Position numbers and translations under genes: made by a program
Shown: positions 45,230-55,417 of the stretch, one piece after another
Layout: each line of letters begins with the position of its first letter
How positions within the stretch are numbered: position 1 is the first letter of the stretch
The notes under the pieces: generated by a model
The model's input: only the letters and a program-made list of their open reading frames with translations
What the model was told of the DNA's origin: nothing
Database searches by the model: none
Origin: JAAYYM01 sp964483155
GTDB lineage: Bacteria > Bacillota > Clostridia > Lachnospirales > Lachnospiraceae
Length of the DNA stretch: 64,000 nt
Reading direction: 5' to 3'
Assembly (NCBI GenBank): GCA_964483155.1
Contig: CAZAAC010000004.1
Coordinates: forward strand, 26,285-90,284

Positions 45230-46972
45230 CTATACTGTTATCACAAGAGTGTTAAATCCTTGATATCTCCTGTAAAAAAAATCTTTTGCCTTTTTTTTCA
45301 CAATCAAAATGCCTATATTTCCAACTGCTTCATCATCCTCCAAATCACGCAATTGTCTACTGTCTACTGCAAATGGATTGTAATTGGCGCAATTATCTCT
45401 TACAGAAAAAACAAAACTTCTTTTTCCTCCTTCTTCTCGAACATAAATTACAACTACTATATATTTATCTTTACCTGCTTGAAATGCATTTAAAATAATA
45501 GCGCTACATATTTCTTCTAAAACAAGCATTACATAGTAAGTCTGTTTTGCATCTGCTCCCTGTCTCTCACAGAACGCACTTACCTTCATCAATTCCAAAT
45601 TAAGTCCTGCATCTTTGTCTGTTATAATAAGTTCCATTCTTTCATCTTCACTATGTATCGGTAAATAATACATGTTGTGTTGAAATGCACCATAACCACA
45701 CCAGCATATAAGTGTCACAGCCTCCAGTGCTAAAAATGACCACCAAAATGTACTGCCAGGTATTAAGGTACATAAAAATGCAAACAAAATACTAAATATA
45801 AAAGAACGTAAAAAAGTAATCAGTGCTCCTTTATGTGCGTTTTCTGTTGCCTGATAGAAACTACTCATTATAAGATTTCCATAAGCAAACAAAATCGAAA
45901 AAATAAAAATACGAATGGGCATCTCCCCCACATGAGATTGTAGCCCAAAAAACATTGCTATATAATCTGCAAAACAAAATACCGTTATGCTTACAGGTAC
46001 TCCAAGTAACATAGTTGTACGACATGCTAACTTAAATGTATCAATAACCGCCCTATTGTTGCGCTCGCCATAAAAAGTGCTGATGACAGGGTAAATTGTC
46101 GCGGTTGCTGCATCTGCAACTGCCATCACAACATAAGAAACATTTGTAATTACATTATAAATCGCCACATCAGTCTGTCCACCTGTTCTAATCAGCAACT
46201 GGTTAATCACAGTAATTGCTATAAACTGAAATAAATATTGTGATGAAGATGCAAATCCCGCTTTATAAGCAGTCCATACGCTTCTTATATCCGGCTTTTG
46301 TCTTGTAAAATGCAAGATAGATGTTTTTCTAAACATTTTCATTAGATAGATCAATGTAACAAGTCCCGTTCCCATTACTGTTGCGTATGCGACACCTCTT
46401 ATCCCCATATCAAGCCCAAATACAAACAGGCAACTCAAAAGAATGTCTACAATATTACCGATAATCATTCCTGCAGTTGCTAGTATCTGACTATCATCTG
46501 CACGTACAAGATAATAAAATAACATCCTAATAAAAAAAACAGGCGCTGCTAAAAATAAAATATAAAGATACTCTCCTGTTAAGCCACTCACGTCAGGGCT
46601 TGCTGCTCCTGCACCAATCAGCGTCAGTACCTGCGGCATAAATCCAATTCCTATTAATGCTATTAGAACTCCGCTGATAATGCAAAAAATCATGCACCCA
46701 TTAAACAGTGATAATGCCTTTTTAACTTTTCCTTCACTTAAATATCTCGCGTAATAAATAGAACTTCCTACGCCAATTCCAACAGAAATAATATTAAAAA
46801 TCATATAAATCGGCCATGTAAATGCAATTGCTGCAAGCCCTGCCACACCCATGCGGTTTCCAATTACCACTGCATCAGCAATACCTCCAAATGCAAGCCC
46901 TGCAGTAGACACCAATGATGGCATAAACGTACGAAAAAACATAGAATATACTATTTTTTTATTGATACTCAT
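45230..46972 (-). CDS. MATE-family transporter fused to an RsbW-like HATPase domain
   Basis: A 580-residue protein. Residues ~1-430 form a MATE transporter (FMPSLVSTAGLAFGGIADAVVIG; DDSQILATAGMIIGNIVDIL). Residues ~446-580 look like a GHKL ATPase of the RsbW/SpoIIAB anti-sigma kinase type: N-box region VLEEICSAIILNAF, G1-like VRDNCANYNPF and G2-like VGNIGILIVKKKAKDF. The N-box Asn that chelates magnesium aligns with Ala, and the G1 Gly with Cys, so kinase activity is uncertain. The next gene encodes a SpoIIE phosphatase, the natural antagonist of such kinases. It overlaps the DUF2156 gene by 4 nt. Confidence 0.85.
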   Translation of the reverse strand: MSINKKIVYSMFFRTFMPSLVSTAGLAFGGIADAVVIGNRMGVAGLAAIAFTWPIYMIFNIISVGIGVGSSIYYARYLSEGKVKKALSLFNGCMIFCIISGVLIALIGIGFMPQVLTLIGAGAASPDVSGLTGEYLYILFLAAPVFFIRMLFYYLVRADDSQILATAGMIIGNIVDILLSCLFVFGLDMGIRGVAYATVMGTGLVTLIYLMKMFRKTSILHFTRQKPDIRSVWTAYKAGFASSSQYLFQFIAITVINQLLIRTGGQTDVAIYNVITNVSYVVMAVADAATATIYPVISTFYGERNNRAVIDTFKLACRTTMLLGVPVSITVFCFADYIAMFFGLQSHVGEMPIRIFIFSILFAYGNLIMSSFYQATENAHKGALITFLRSFIFSILFAFLCTLIPGSTFWWSFLALEAVTLICWCGYGAFQHNMYYLPIHSEDERMELIITDKDAGLNLELMKVSAFCERQGADAKQTYYVMLVLEEICSAIILNAFQAGKDKYIVVVIYVREEGGKRSFVFSVRDNCANYNPFAVDSRQLRDLEDDEAVGNIGILIVKKKAKDFFYRRYQGFNTLVITV

Positions 46973-47829
46973 AAAGGAATCCCCTTCATTACATTATTTA
47001 AATGAATAGGATGTGCTTCCATCTTGGCTTTTCGAAGTCCTTCCATACCCATGTCGTCTTCTCTATTTATGTACAAGAAGTCATCCTTGATTTGACTATA
47101 AAATTTTTGTTTGCAATATAAGTCCACACCGCTGTCTTTAACAAGACACTTCGCAATATGAATATCATACGTATCATCACTGATACCAGCGCCAATAATG
47201 TAAGCCACAGGACTCTTATTGGCAAACATAATAATCCCCGATAAATTTAGCTGATTAAAATAATCTATTGCAAGTAAAGAAGGATAAGAGTCTCCATAAA
47301 GCACTCCCTTCTGCGAACTGTGTACTTCATTCCATTCATATGTCATATTTTTTAGTATATCAAAATGCACTGTTGAAATTTTTTCAAATGCATAAATTTC
47401 CGCTCCCGTAGCATGCCTTATTTTCTTGCGCATAGAGGAGAATTTTGAACCCTTTAGTTCTGCCTGTTGTGATGTCAGATAAATGTATTCCGACTCATCT
47501 CTGTCTTCTTCTATCTTGAAAATACCCGGATAATTCAGCTGTACAAAATCAACATCTTCTTTCCTCATTTGTAACAACATGCTTTTACTTGGTATGATCA
47601 TCTCTTCAATGAATTGTTTCTTTTTATCTTCATTACCACACGGGAAATAGTATCCATCCACTCTCTTTACAACAAAAAAGTCTTCGTCCGTATATATTTT
47701 TAACTGCAAATTATATTTCCATAAAAATAGAGAGGTAAAAGCATGCGAAGACAATTTATGCTTATTTTCTCTTCGTATTCTATCTACCTCTTCCTTGTCA
47801 GCTATAGTAATATTATGAAAAACATACAT
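46969..47829 (-). CDS. DUF2156 (LPG-synthase-like acyltransferase fold) protein
   Basis: A 286-residue soluble DUF2156 protein. This domain is the GNAT-like catalytic part of MprF lysyl-phosphatidylglycerol synthases but also occurs alone. Typical segments: SSHAFTSLFLWKYNLQLKI, YYFPCGNEDKKKQF and DIHIAKCLVKDSGVDLYCKQKF, with DDMGMEGLRKAKMEAHP near the end. No membrane flippase part. The substrate is unknown. It is the first gene of the operon with the MATE-ATPase fusion, preceded by an extended -10 promoter. Confidence 0.85.
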   Translation of the reverse strand: MYVFHNITIADKEEVDRIRRENKHKLSSHAFTSLFLWKYNLQLKIYTDEDFFVVKRVDGYYFPCGNEDKKKQFIEEMIIPSKSMLLQMRKEDVDFVQLNYPGIFKIEEDRDESEYIYLTSQQAELKGSKFSSMRKKIRHATGAEIYAFEKISTVHFDILKNMTYEWNEVHSSQKGVLYGDSYPSLLAIDYFNQLNLSGIIMFANKSPVAYIIGAGISDDTYDIHIAKCLVKDSGVDLYCKQKFYSQIKDDFLYINREDDMGMEGLRKAKMEAHPIHLNNVMKGIPL

Positions 47830-47877
47830 CGCCTAATGAATTCTCCGTCTCATATGTTTATTTGATACATTGTAAAA

Positions 47878-47886
47878 ATTATAACA
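47878..47886 (-). promoter_or_regulatory. Extended -10 promoter of the DUF2156-MATE-SpoIIE-GNAT operon
   Basis: Minus-strand TGT-TATAAT about 50 nt before the DUF2156 start. The -35 is poor, as is common with extended -10 promoters. Confidence 0.5.
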
Positions 47887-47964
47887 CAACTTAATCAAAA
47901 AAACATCCTCTACTTGTCTCCAATAACACATAATTTTAATAAGAAATGTTTTATATTGTTTTGT

Positions 47965-50289
47965 TCAATCCTTATGCAAATGCCAGATATCGCGATTGTA
48001 TTCCCCTATTGTCCTGTCTGATGAAAAAAACCCTGCTTTTGCAATATTGGTAAGCATCATCCTTTTCCATTTATCAGTATCTTCATAATCCTCAAACATT
48101 TTGTCCTTGACTCTTATATATTCTTCTAAGTCAAGAAGTGTCATAAACCAGTCTTTGTTTATCAGTTCCTTGTATAGACGCATAAGATTTTTCTTATTAC
48201 CATTTCTTCTTGCTTTAAAGCTTTTGATAAAATTAACCGCTTCCTTAATGGTTTTACTATGCTTATAATACTCTTTTGCAATATAATCGCCCTTCTCATA
48301 ATGCATAATAACAGTCTCACTATCTTTACCAAATGTATAAATATTATCTTTACCGACTAAAGCACTTATTTCTACATTGGCCCCATCCTTTGTTCCAAGT
48401 GTTACTGCACCGTTCAGCATAAATTTCATATTACCAGTTCCCGAAGCTTCCTTTGATGCAAGTGAGATTTGCTCCGAAACATCACATGCTGGTATCAGTT
48501 TCTCTGCATATGCCACATTATAGTTTTCAACCATAACCACCTTCATATATTTATTTACTCTTCGATCTCCATTAATAATCTTTTGTAATACCAGTAACAA
48601 ATGAATAATATCCTGCGCTATTGTGTATGCGGGTGCAGCTTTCGCACCAAAAATGAATGTAATGGGCCTCTTTGGCTTTTTTCCACTTTTGATTTCCAAG
48701 TATTTATGAATAATATATAGTGCATTCATCTGCTGCCGTTTATATTCGTGCAAACGCTTAATCTGAATATCAAATATGGAATTAGCATCTATTTCAATGC
48801 CTTCCTTTTTTTTAATATAAGCAGCCAATTTTTCTTTCTTACGCTGCTTGATATTATATATTTCCTCCAATACTCCTATATCGTCCTTATATTGTAAAAG
48901 TCCTTCCAGTTCCATTGCATTTTTTTTATAATCATCCCCTATTACTTTACTGATACAGTCAGCCAAATCAGCGTTACAAGAGAGAAGCCATCTCCTGAAT
49001 GTAATGCCATTCGTCTTATTGTTAAACTTCTCAGGGTAAATATTATAAAAGTGTTTCAGTTCCGTTTCTTTTAATATTTCTGTATGGAGTGCCGCCACAC
49101 CATTAACAGAAAATCCATAGTGAATATCAATATGCGCCATATGAACTATTTGATTCTCATCAATAATCTGTACCTTGGGATCATCAAACTGATCTGATAC
49201 TCTTTCGGCCAACTCTTTAATAATTGGAACTAATTGCGGAACCACTTTTTCTAAATAAGCGAGTGGCCATTTCTCAAGAGCTTCTGAAAGAATTGTATGA
49301 TTTGTATAAGCGCAGGTTTTGCGAATGACTTCGATTGCCTCTTCCATTGGCATTGCCTTATTCTCAGTCAGAATACGAATTAATTCTGGTATGATTAGCG
49401 TAGGATGTGTATCATTAATCTGAATTACGGCATATTGATACATTTTCCGAAGGTCATAGTGCCTTTCCTTCATTTCCTTTAATATTAGTTGTGCTGCATT
49501 GCTTACCATAAAGTACTGCTGGTAAATTCTGAGCAAATTACCAGCCTCATCAGAATCATCAGGATAAAGGAATAACGTGAGATTTTTTTCTATCTGCTCT
49601 TTGTCAAAATTGATGCCTTCCTTTACTATATTCTCATCAATCGATGCAATATCAAATAAATGCAATGTATTGATACCATTTTCATATCCAACAACATCCA
49701 TTTCATAAAGTACCGACTTTACTTTTCTATCACCAAAAAACACTTCAAATGAAGTATCTGTTTTCCTTAACCATGATTGTTCCTTAATCCAATCATCCTT
49801 TTCTGCAATCTGCATTCCATTTTTGAACACCTGCTTGAAAAGTCCAAAATGATAGTTTAGACCAATGCCATCTCCTGGAAGTCCCAAGGTTGCCATAGAA
49901 TCCAAAAAGCATGCTGCAAGCCTTCCTAACCCTCCGTTACCAAGAGATGGCTCTGGCTCTTCATCTTCTATTTCACTAAGTAGCTTTCCATTTGCCTCAA
50001 GTATTTCGTTGAGTTTGTCATAAATACCTAAATTGATCAGATTATTCGAGAGTAGCTTTCCAATAAGAAACTCTGCTGAAATATAGTATACCTTCTTATC
50101 ACCATTAATCTTAGGCGTAATATCAATTGCACCTTGAATTAACTGCAATATGGCATAATATAATTCTGCGCTTGTACAATCTGCTATCTTTTTGTTATAT
50201 AATTTTTTTACTTTTCTTTCTAAATTTTCCTCTAATTGATCCTGTATTACATTTCTTTGTACCGTACTCAATGTTTCACTTAATGTCAT
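47965..50289 (-). CDS. glgP: Glycogen/maltodextrin phosphorylase
   Basis: A 774-residue GH/GT35 phosphorylase releasing glucose-1-phosphate from alpha-1,4-glucans. The pyridoxal-phosphate lysine is in [18 protein letters not shown]. Other family marks are [32 protein letters not shown] and [17 protein letters not shown]. It is shorter than E. coli GlgP/MalP, a compact form frequent in Clostridia. GGGAGGG precedes the start. It lies downstream of a LacI gene with a perfect operator-like palindrome in between, and complements the malQ operon. Confidence 0.95.
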   Translation of the reverse strand: MTLSETLSTVQRNVIQDQLEENLERKVKKLYNKKIADCTSAELYYAILQLIQGAIDITPKINGDKKVYYISAEFLIGKLLSNNLINLGIYDKLNEILEANGKLLSEIEDEEPEPSLGNGGLGRLAACFLDSMATLGLPGDGIGLNYHFGLFKQVFKNGMQIAEKDDWIKEQSWLRKTDTSFEVFFGDRKVKSVLYEMDVVGYENGINTLHLFDIASIDENIVKEGINFDKEQIEKNLTLFLYPDDSDEAGNLLRIYQQYFMVSNAAQLILKEMKERHYDLRKMYQYAVIQINDTHPTLIIPELIRILTENKAMPMEEAIEVIRKTCAYTNHTILSEALEKWPLAYLEKVVPQLVPIIKELAERVSDQFDDPKVQIIDENQIVHMAHIDIHYGFSVNGVAALHTEILKETELKHFYNIYPEKFNNKTNGITFRRWLLSCNADLADCISKVIGDDYKKNAMELEGLLQYKDDIGVLEEIYNIKQRKKEKLAAYIKKKEGIEIDANSIFDIQIKRLHEYKRQQMNALYIIHKYLEIKSGKKPKRPITFIFGAKAAPAYTIAQDIIHLLLVLQKIINGDRRVNKYMKVVMVENYNVAYAEKLIPACDVSEQISLASKEASGTGNMKFMLNGAVTLGTKDGANVEISALVGKDNIYTFGKDSETVIMHYEKGDYIAKEYYKHSKTIKEAVNFIKSFKARRNGNKKNLMRLYKELINKDWFMTLLDLEEYIRVKDKMFEDYEDTDKWKRMMLTNIAKAGFFSSDRTIGEYNRDIWHLHKD

Positions 50290-50369
50290 GATGTGCCCTC
50301 CCTAACAACATAAATAATATTGTTTGTAATTAATATTGTATGTATTAAACGCAAATTCAATTTAACATA

Positions 50370-50383
50370 GGAAAACGTTTTCC
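50370..50383 (-). promoter_or_regulatory. 14-bp perfect palindromic operator upstream of glgP
   Basis: GGAAAACGTTTTCC is a perfect dyad around CG, the form of LacI/GalR-family operators. It lies between the LacI stop and glgP, inside a possible promoter (TTGCGG, 17-nt spacer, TAAATT), so binding would block polymerase. Confidence 0.7.
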
Positions 50384-50402
50384 GCAACTCTTTTTTTAAA
50401 CT

Positions 50403-51392
50403 TCAGCAAATGATATCCTCATAATACATCCGAACAATTTTATGCTCTACTATTAAATTTCTTCCTGCATCTCCGCGCAGTAGACGTTGTAGCTCTTCTA
50501 CTGTATGTGCTGCTATACTATAAAAGTCCTGGCGTATTGTATTCATTTGTTTCCCAACATAACCCATCAAGGTGATTCCATCAAATCCACAGACCGGGCG
50601 GAAAATATCCATCTCTGTCAATGCATTCATAGCGCCAATGGCCATGATATCCGAAGCACATACTACTACATCTTTATTCTCTGCATAACGAAAAACAATC
50701 TGACGTGCCTTTCTTTCACTAAAATCTCCATCTCGAACCAACATTTTAAGATTCAGTTCGCCAACGAGTCGTTTCATTCCCTTTAATCGTTCCTCTGTCA
50801 CATAGGCGTTTCGTTTTCCTGCAATATATAGGACACGCTCACATGTATTATCCAAAATCGTCTTCTTTGCGACATCATACTGTGCCTTTTCATTATCAAT
50901 CCATACAGAAGAAGTCTTTAAATTTTTATATGGTGCATCTACAACCACGCATTTAAAAACTTCTGCCGCAATTAGCTGCCGCAGATTCGTATCTTCCTTA
51001 GACATCCCATATATAATTATCCCTGAAATCCCCTGCGATTGTAGATACCTGATAATTTCTTCTGGCGTCATATGCTGTATCATAGAAAAAAAGATAGTAA
51101 TAACTTCTATATTTAATTCCATAGCTCGATTAATAGCTCCTGCCAGATATTGCATTGATATTTCATCAATAGCCTGTGTTTTTGTATTTAAACTAATAAT
51201 CAAAGCTGCTCGCCCTGTTTGTTTTGAAGAAAGTGCCGCGGCTATCGTATTGGGAACATAATTAAGCGCGTGAATAGATTCACGTACCTTTTTCTTTGTC
51301 ACTTCACTAACATGTGGATAATTATTTAGTACCTTTGAAACAGTTGATATCGCTACGCCCGCATGCTCTGCTACCTCTGTAATCGAAATCAC
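50403..51392 (-). CDS. LacI-family regulator adjacent to glgP
   Basis: A 329-residue LacI/GalR regulator. DNA-binding part ISITEVAEHAGVAISTVSKV and hinge YVPNTIAAALSS are followed by a sugar-binding-type effector domain. Start codon is GTG with GAGGT ~9 nt upstream. It has its own promoter and lies just before glgP, so control of glgP and perhaps other glucan genes is likely. It is only a distant paralogue of the maltodextrin-operon regulator. Confidence 0.88.
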   Translation of the reverse strand: MISITEVAEHAGVAISTVSKVLNNYPHVSEVTKKKVRESIHALNYVPNTIAAALSSKQTGRAALIISLNTKTQAIDEISMQYLAGAINRAMELNIEVITIFFSMIQHMTPEEIIRYLQSQGISGIIIYGMSKEDTNLRQLIAAEVFKCVVVDAPYKNLKTSSVWIDNEKAQYDVAKKTILDNTCERVLYIAGKRNAYVTEERLKGMKRLVGELNLKMLVRDGDFSERKARQIVFRYAENKDVVVCASDIMAIGAMNALTEMDIFRPVCGFDGITLMGYVGKQMNTIRQDFYSIAAHTVEELQRLLRGDAGRNLIVEHKIVRMYYEDIIC

Positions 51393-51428
51393 TTATATGA
51401 TACCTCGCTTTTTATATGATATACTAAA

Positions 51429-51457
51429 AATATACTTGATTTCCTTATTTCCGTCAA
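51429..51457 (-). promoter_or_regulatory. Promoter of the glgP-linked LacI gene
   Basis: Minus-strand TTGACG, a 17-nt spacer and TATATT, ~35 nt before the GTG start. Confidence 0.65.
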
Positions 51458-51566
51458 ACAATAAAACTGAAATTCGCAGCTTTCATACTATAATTATAAT
51501 TTTATATTATTACCTTATCTTTCTAATTTATGTTATTTTATTGCATATTTTAATGCATTTTACACC

Positions 51567-51606
51567 AAAAGGGCGCGTCACACATACGTGTGGCACGCCC
51601 TTTTTT
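51567..51606. terminator. Terminator after the phosphofructokinase gene
   Basis: AAAAGGGCG...CACAC and GTGTG...CGCCCTTTT form a long, slightly imperfect GC-rich stem with T-runs on both strands. It separates pfk from the LacI gene. Confidence 0.85.
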
Positions 51607-51624
51607 AATACTATATTCTATTTC

Positions 51625-52854
51625 TTATTTACGAATCAAATGTCTTGGCAGTCCATCTACCATAAGTGGCTGCAATTCGCCTAATATCATTGGTCTAGCA
51701 TAATCAAGATAACCTTGTCCGATTTGTGTTCCATCCTCTGTAATCCACTCTGCTGGAACCGCTCTCTCAACATTCGCGATTTGATGAATATCATATATAC
51801 CATAAGAAATCTGATATGCCGCTCCTTCTGCCCTATCAATCGTAATCATCATACCAGTCTTACCTGCTTCTGCTGCCATACACGCTCTGTAACCACACTC
51901 AAATGCTTCATTAATATCTGTAAGAGATGCAATATGTGTAGCTGCTCTCTGTAATGTCGAAAATTCTATTGCACGGGTTTTAAGACCTGTCTCTGCTGCA
52001 ATTTTATCGGCAAGAACAACTGCACAGCCTGATAATTGTTTGTGACCAAATGCATCTACAAAATCAGCACCACCACCCAATTCACATACAAAACGGCCAT
52101 CTGCTAATTTAACACCTTCAGATACTGCTAAAACAACGGAGCTTTTTGTTGCTGCGAGGTATTTCACTCTTTCCATAAATTTGTCCATATCGAAATCTAC
52201 TTCTGGAAGACAAATCATATCTGCGCCATGACAATCCTCTCCTTTTGCGAGAGCTGCTGCTGCTGTTAACCAGCCTGCATGACGTCCCATGATTTCTACA
52301 ACTGTTATTGTAGGTTTTTCAATACCAAAGCTTTCATTATCACGAATAATTTCTTTTAATGAAGTTGCGATATATTTCGCTGCACTTGCATATCCAGGAC
52401 AATGATCCGTAATTGGAAGATCATTATCAATTGTCTTAGGAACACCCATAAATCTTTGCTTTTTGCCCTTTGAAGCAGCATAATCAGATAGCATCTTGAT
52501 GGTATCCATGGAATCATTTCCACCAATATAGAATAAGCATTCAATATCATACTTTTCCATAATCTCAAACATCTTGTCATAGATTGCTTCATTTCCTTCA
52601 ATCTTAGGAAGCTTGTATCTGCAAGAACCAAGAAATGCTGATGGTGTTCTCTTTAACAGTTCAATGTCACCTTTGTCCTTCACGTACTCAGATATGTCAC
52701 AGAAATTTTCATCAAGAAATCCTTGAATACCATGTACCATACCATAAATTTTGTTTACTCCAAGTTCTTTTGCAGCAGAAAATACACCTGCCAGACTTGA
52801 ATTAATGACTGCGGTTGGTCCGCCTGACTGACCTACGATAATATTACCTTTCAT
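51625..52854 (-). CDS. pfp: Phosphofructokinase, pyrophosphate-dependent type
   Basis: A 409-residue PfkA-superfamily enzyme. The active site has GGNDSMD (D114 in the position that is Gly in ATP enzymes) and PKTIDND (K140), the pair linked to use of pyrophosphate as phosphoryl donor; ATP enzymes have GGDGS and PGTIDND. So it likely interconverts fructose-6-phosphate and fructose-1,6-bisphosphate reversibly with PPi. AAAGGAG 8 nt before the ATG at 52854 sets the start, although the frame is open upstream. A good promoter precedes it. Confidence 0.85.
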   Translation of the reverse strand: MKGNIIVGQSGGPTAVINSSLAGVFSAAKELGVNKIYGMVHGIQGFLDENFCDISEYVKDKGDIELLKRTPSAFLGSCRYKLPKIEGNEAIYDKMFEIMEKYDIECLFYIGGNDSMDTIKMLSDYAASKGKKQRFMGVPKTIDNDLPITDHCPGYASAAKYIATSLKEIIRDNESFGIEKPTITVVEIMGRHAGWLTAAAALAKGEDCHGADMICLPEVDFDMDKFMERVKYLAATKSSVVLAVSEGVKLADGRFVCELGGGADFVDAFGHKQLSGCAVVLADKIAAETGLKTRAIEFSTLQRAATHIASLTDINEAFECGYRACMAAEAGKTGMMITIDRAEGAAYQISYGIYDIHQIANVERAVPAEWITEDGTQIGQGYLDYARPMILGELQPLMVDGLPRHLIRK

Positions 52855-52923
52855 TTTTGCATCTCCTTTAATTATAATATATGATTGTCGGTGCTTCATA
52901 GCACAAAATTGCGTTCAAAGGAG

Positions 52924-52952
52924 ATTATAGCAGATAATTGCGCGCAAAACAA
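52924..52952 (-). promoter_or_regulatory. Promoter of the phosphofructokinase gene
   Basis: Minus-strand TTGTTT, a 17-nt spacer and TATAAT with TGC just before it (extended -10). Confidence 0.7.
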
Positions 52953-53030
52953 GTATATTCTCCCTATTAATGCCAAGCAAAATAGCAATCAAGTTCTATT
53001 TTAAAAAGAAAGACTATTTTTTCTCTATAC

Positions 53031-53543
53031 TCAGATTATTAGTGATGCTGGAGCATAAATTCTGGTTGCAAGTTCAGCATCAAGAAGATATAATCCTCTC
53101 GCGTCATTTCCGAACAAATCATATCTTTTAACGATCTCTTCTGTATTTTTTTCTTCTTCACCCTGCTCTTTAACAAACCAATCAAGGAACTGCATTGTTC
53201 GAAAATCTTTTTGCTCATAAGCAACAGCATAAATATTGTTAATGGATGCTGTCACTTTCATCTCATGTTCAAAGGCAGCATTTGCTGGTTCCCTAAAATC
53301 ATTAAAGCTTATATTTGGCTTTTGTATCTCCTGCAAAACAACCTCTTCGCTATTGTTAAGAAGATACTTTATAAAAAGCATTGCATGGTCGCGCTCTTCC
53401 TGTGTCTGTATTTGAAACCAGTTTCCAAAACCGTTCAGATTCTTATCTGTATAATAGGTGTAAATATAAAGATACAAATATGCCGAATACCATTCCATGT
53501 TGATTTGATTATTTATAAGTGATACTAATTCTTTGTTCATCAT
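53031..53543 (-). CDS. Ferritin (non-haem, Ftn type)
   Basis: A 170-residue four-helix-bundle ferritin storing iron in 24-mers. Ferroxidase-centre residues are visible: E17 (NMEWYSAYLY), E50 and H53 (EERDHAM), and the later Glu/Gln cluster FVKEQGEEEKN. GGAGG lies 9 nt before the first ATG. It is monocistronic between pfk and enolase. No clear Fur or PerR box recognised. Confidence 0.93.
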   Translation of the reverse strand: MMNKELVSLINNQINMEWYSAYLYLYIYTYYTDKNLNGFGNWFQIQTQEERDHAMLFIKYLLNNSEEVVLQEIQKPNISFNDFREPANAAFEHEMKVTASINNIYAVAYEQKDFRTMQFLDWFVKEQGEEEKNTEEIVKRYDLFGNDARGLYLLDAELATRIYAPASLII

Positions 53544-53614
53544 TGTACATAACCTCCTTCATTTTGTGTTAAATAAATTGTTTGTTTTCCTCACTATTTA
53601 CAAATAATTTTATC

Positions 53615-53639
53615 AGCAAATCCAATAAAACAGATTTGC

Positions 53640-53640
<1 letters not shown>
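53615..53640 (-). terminator. Weak stem-loop after enolase
   Basis: AGCAAATC and GATTTGCT pair over 8 bp at the enolase stop, with only a poor U-tract. Terminator function is doubtful. Confidence 0.35.
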
Positions 53641-54938
<1,298 letters not shown>

Positions 54939-55100
54939 TTATCCTCCTTTATCTGAAATACTATTGTTAAATTACTCTTTTACCAAATATAGTATACTAC
55001 TTAAAGTTTTGCACGATTTTTTAAACATGTCAACTCTATTCTCTTGTACTTTCACATTTTACATTTAGTAAAATGCAACACGAAATGCAACACAAAAAAT

Positions 55101-55126
55101 AAACCCCCAGTAAACACTGGGGGTTT
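55101..55126 (-). terminator. Terminator after tRNA-Leu
   Basis: AAACCCCCAGT and ACTGGGGGTTT form an 11-bp stem with an AAAC loop. On the minus strand it is followed by ATTTTTTG. Confidence 0.88.
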
Positions 55127-55130
55127 GGTG

Positions 55131-55210
55131 TGCGGATAACAGGACTTGAACCTGCACGGTCTCCCACTAGAACCTAAATCTAGCGCGTCTGCCAATTCCG
55201 CCATATCCGC
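55131..55210 (-). tRNA. tRNA-Leu (anticodon UAG)
   Basis: Acceptor arms GCGGATA and TATCCGC pair fully. The anticodon stem CTAGA/TCTAG encloses TTTAGGT, giving UAG, which reads CUN leucine codons. The T-arm is GCAGG-TTCAAGT-CCTGT, and a variable arm of ~12 nt is present (class II tRNA). The 3' CCA is not encoded directly after the discriminator A. About 80 nt, at the short end for tRNA-Leu. Confidence 0.93.
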
Positions 55211-55359
55211 AAATTGCACATTGAGTTCATGTTATCATAAGCATAATTTCTTGTCAAGAAAAATGCAGTTAGATAAGCACTATTAGTTAAATACAATATT
55301 TTGAGCAGTATTAATTTACTAATTTTACTAAATTTACTAATGACCACCACTACATTTTG

Positions 55360-55368
55360 TGATATAAT
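55360..55368 (+). promoter_or_regulatory. Extended -10 promoter of the DUF3048 lipoprotein gene
   Basis: TG-A-TATAAT ~50 nt before the GTG start. No good -35 visible. Confidence 0.5.
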
Positions 55369-55417
55369 TGTTTTTGTAAACAATAAATGGTATTACTATC
55401 AGAAAGAAGGAATTAAC

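Noticed and set aside
46969..47829. Lysyl-phosphatidylglycerol synthase (MprF) call for the DUF2156 gene
   Set aside because: It has only the soluble catalytic-fold part and no membrane flippase, so lipid aminoacylation cannot be claimed.
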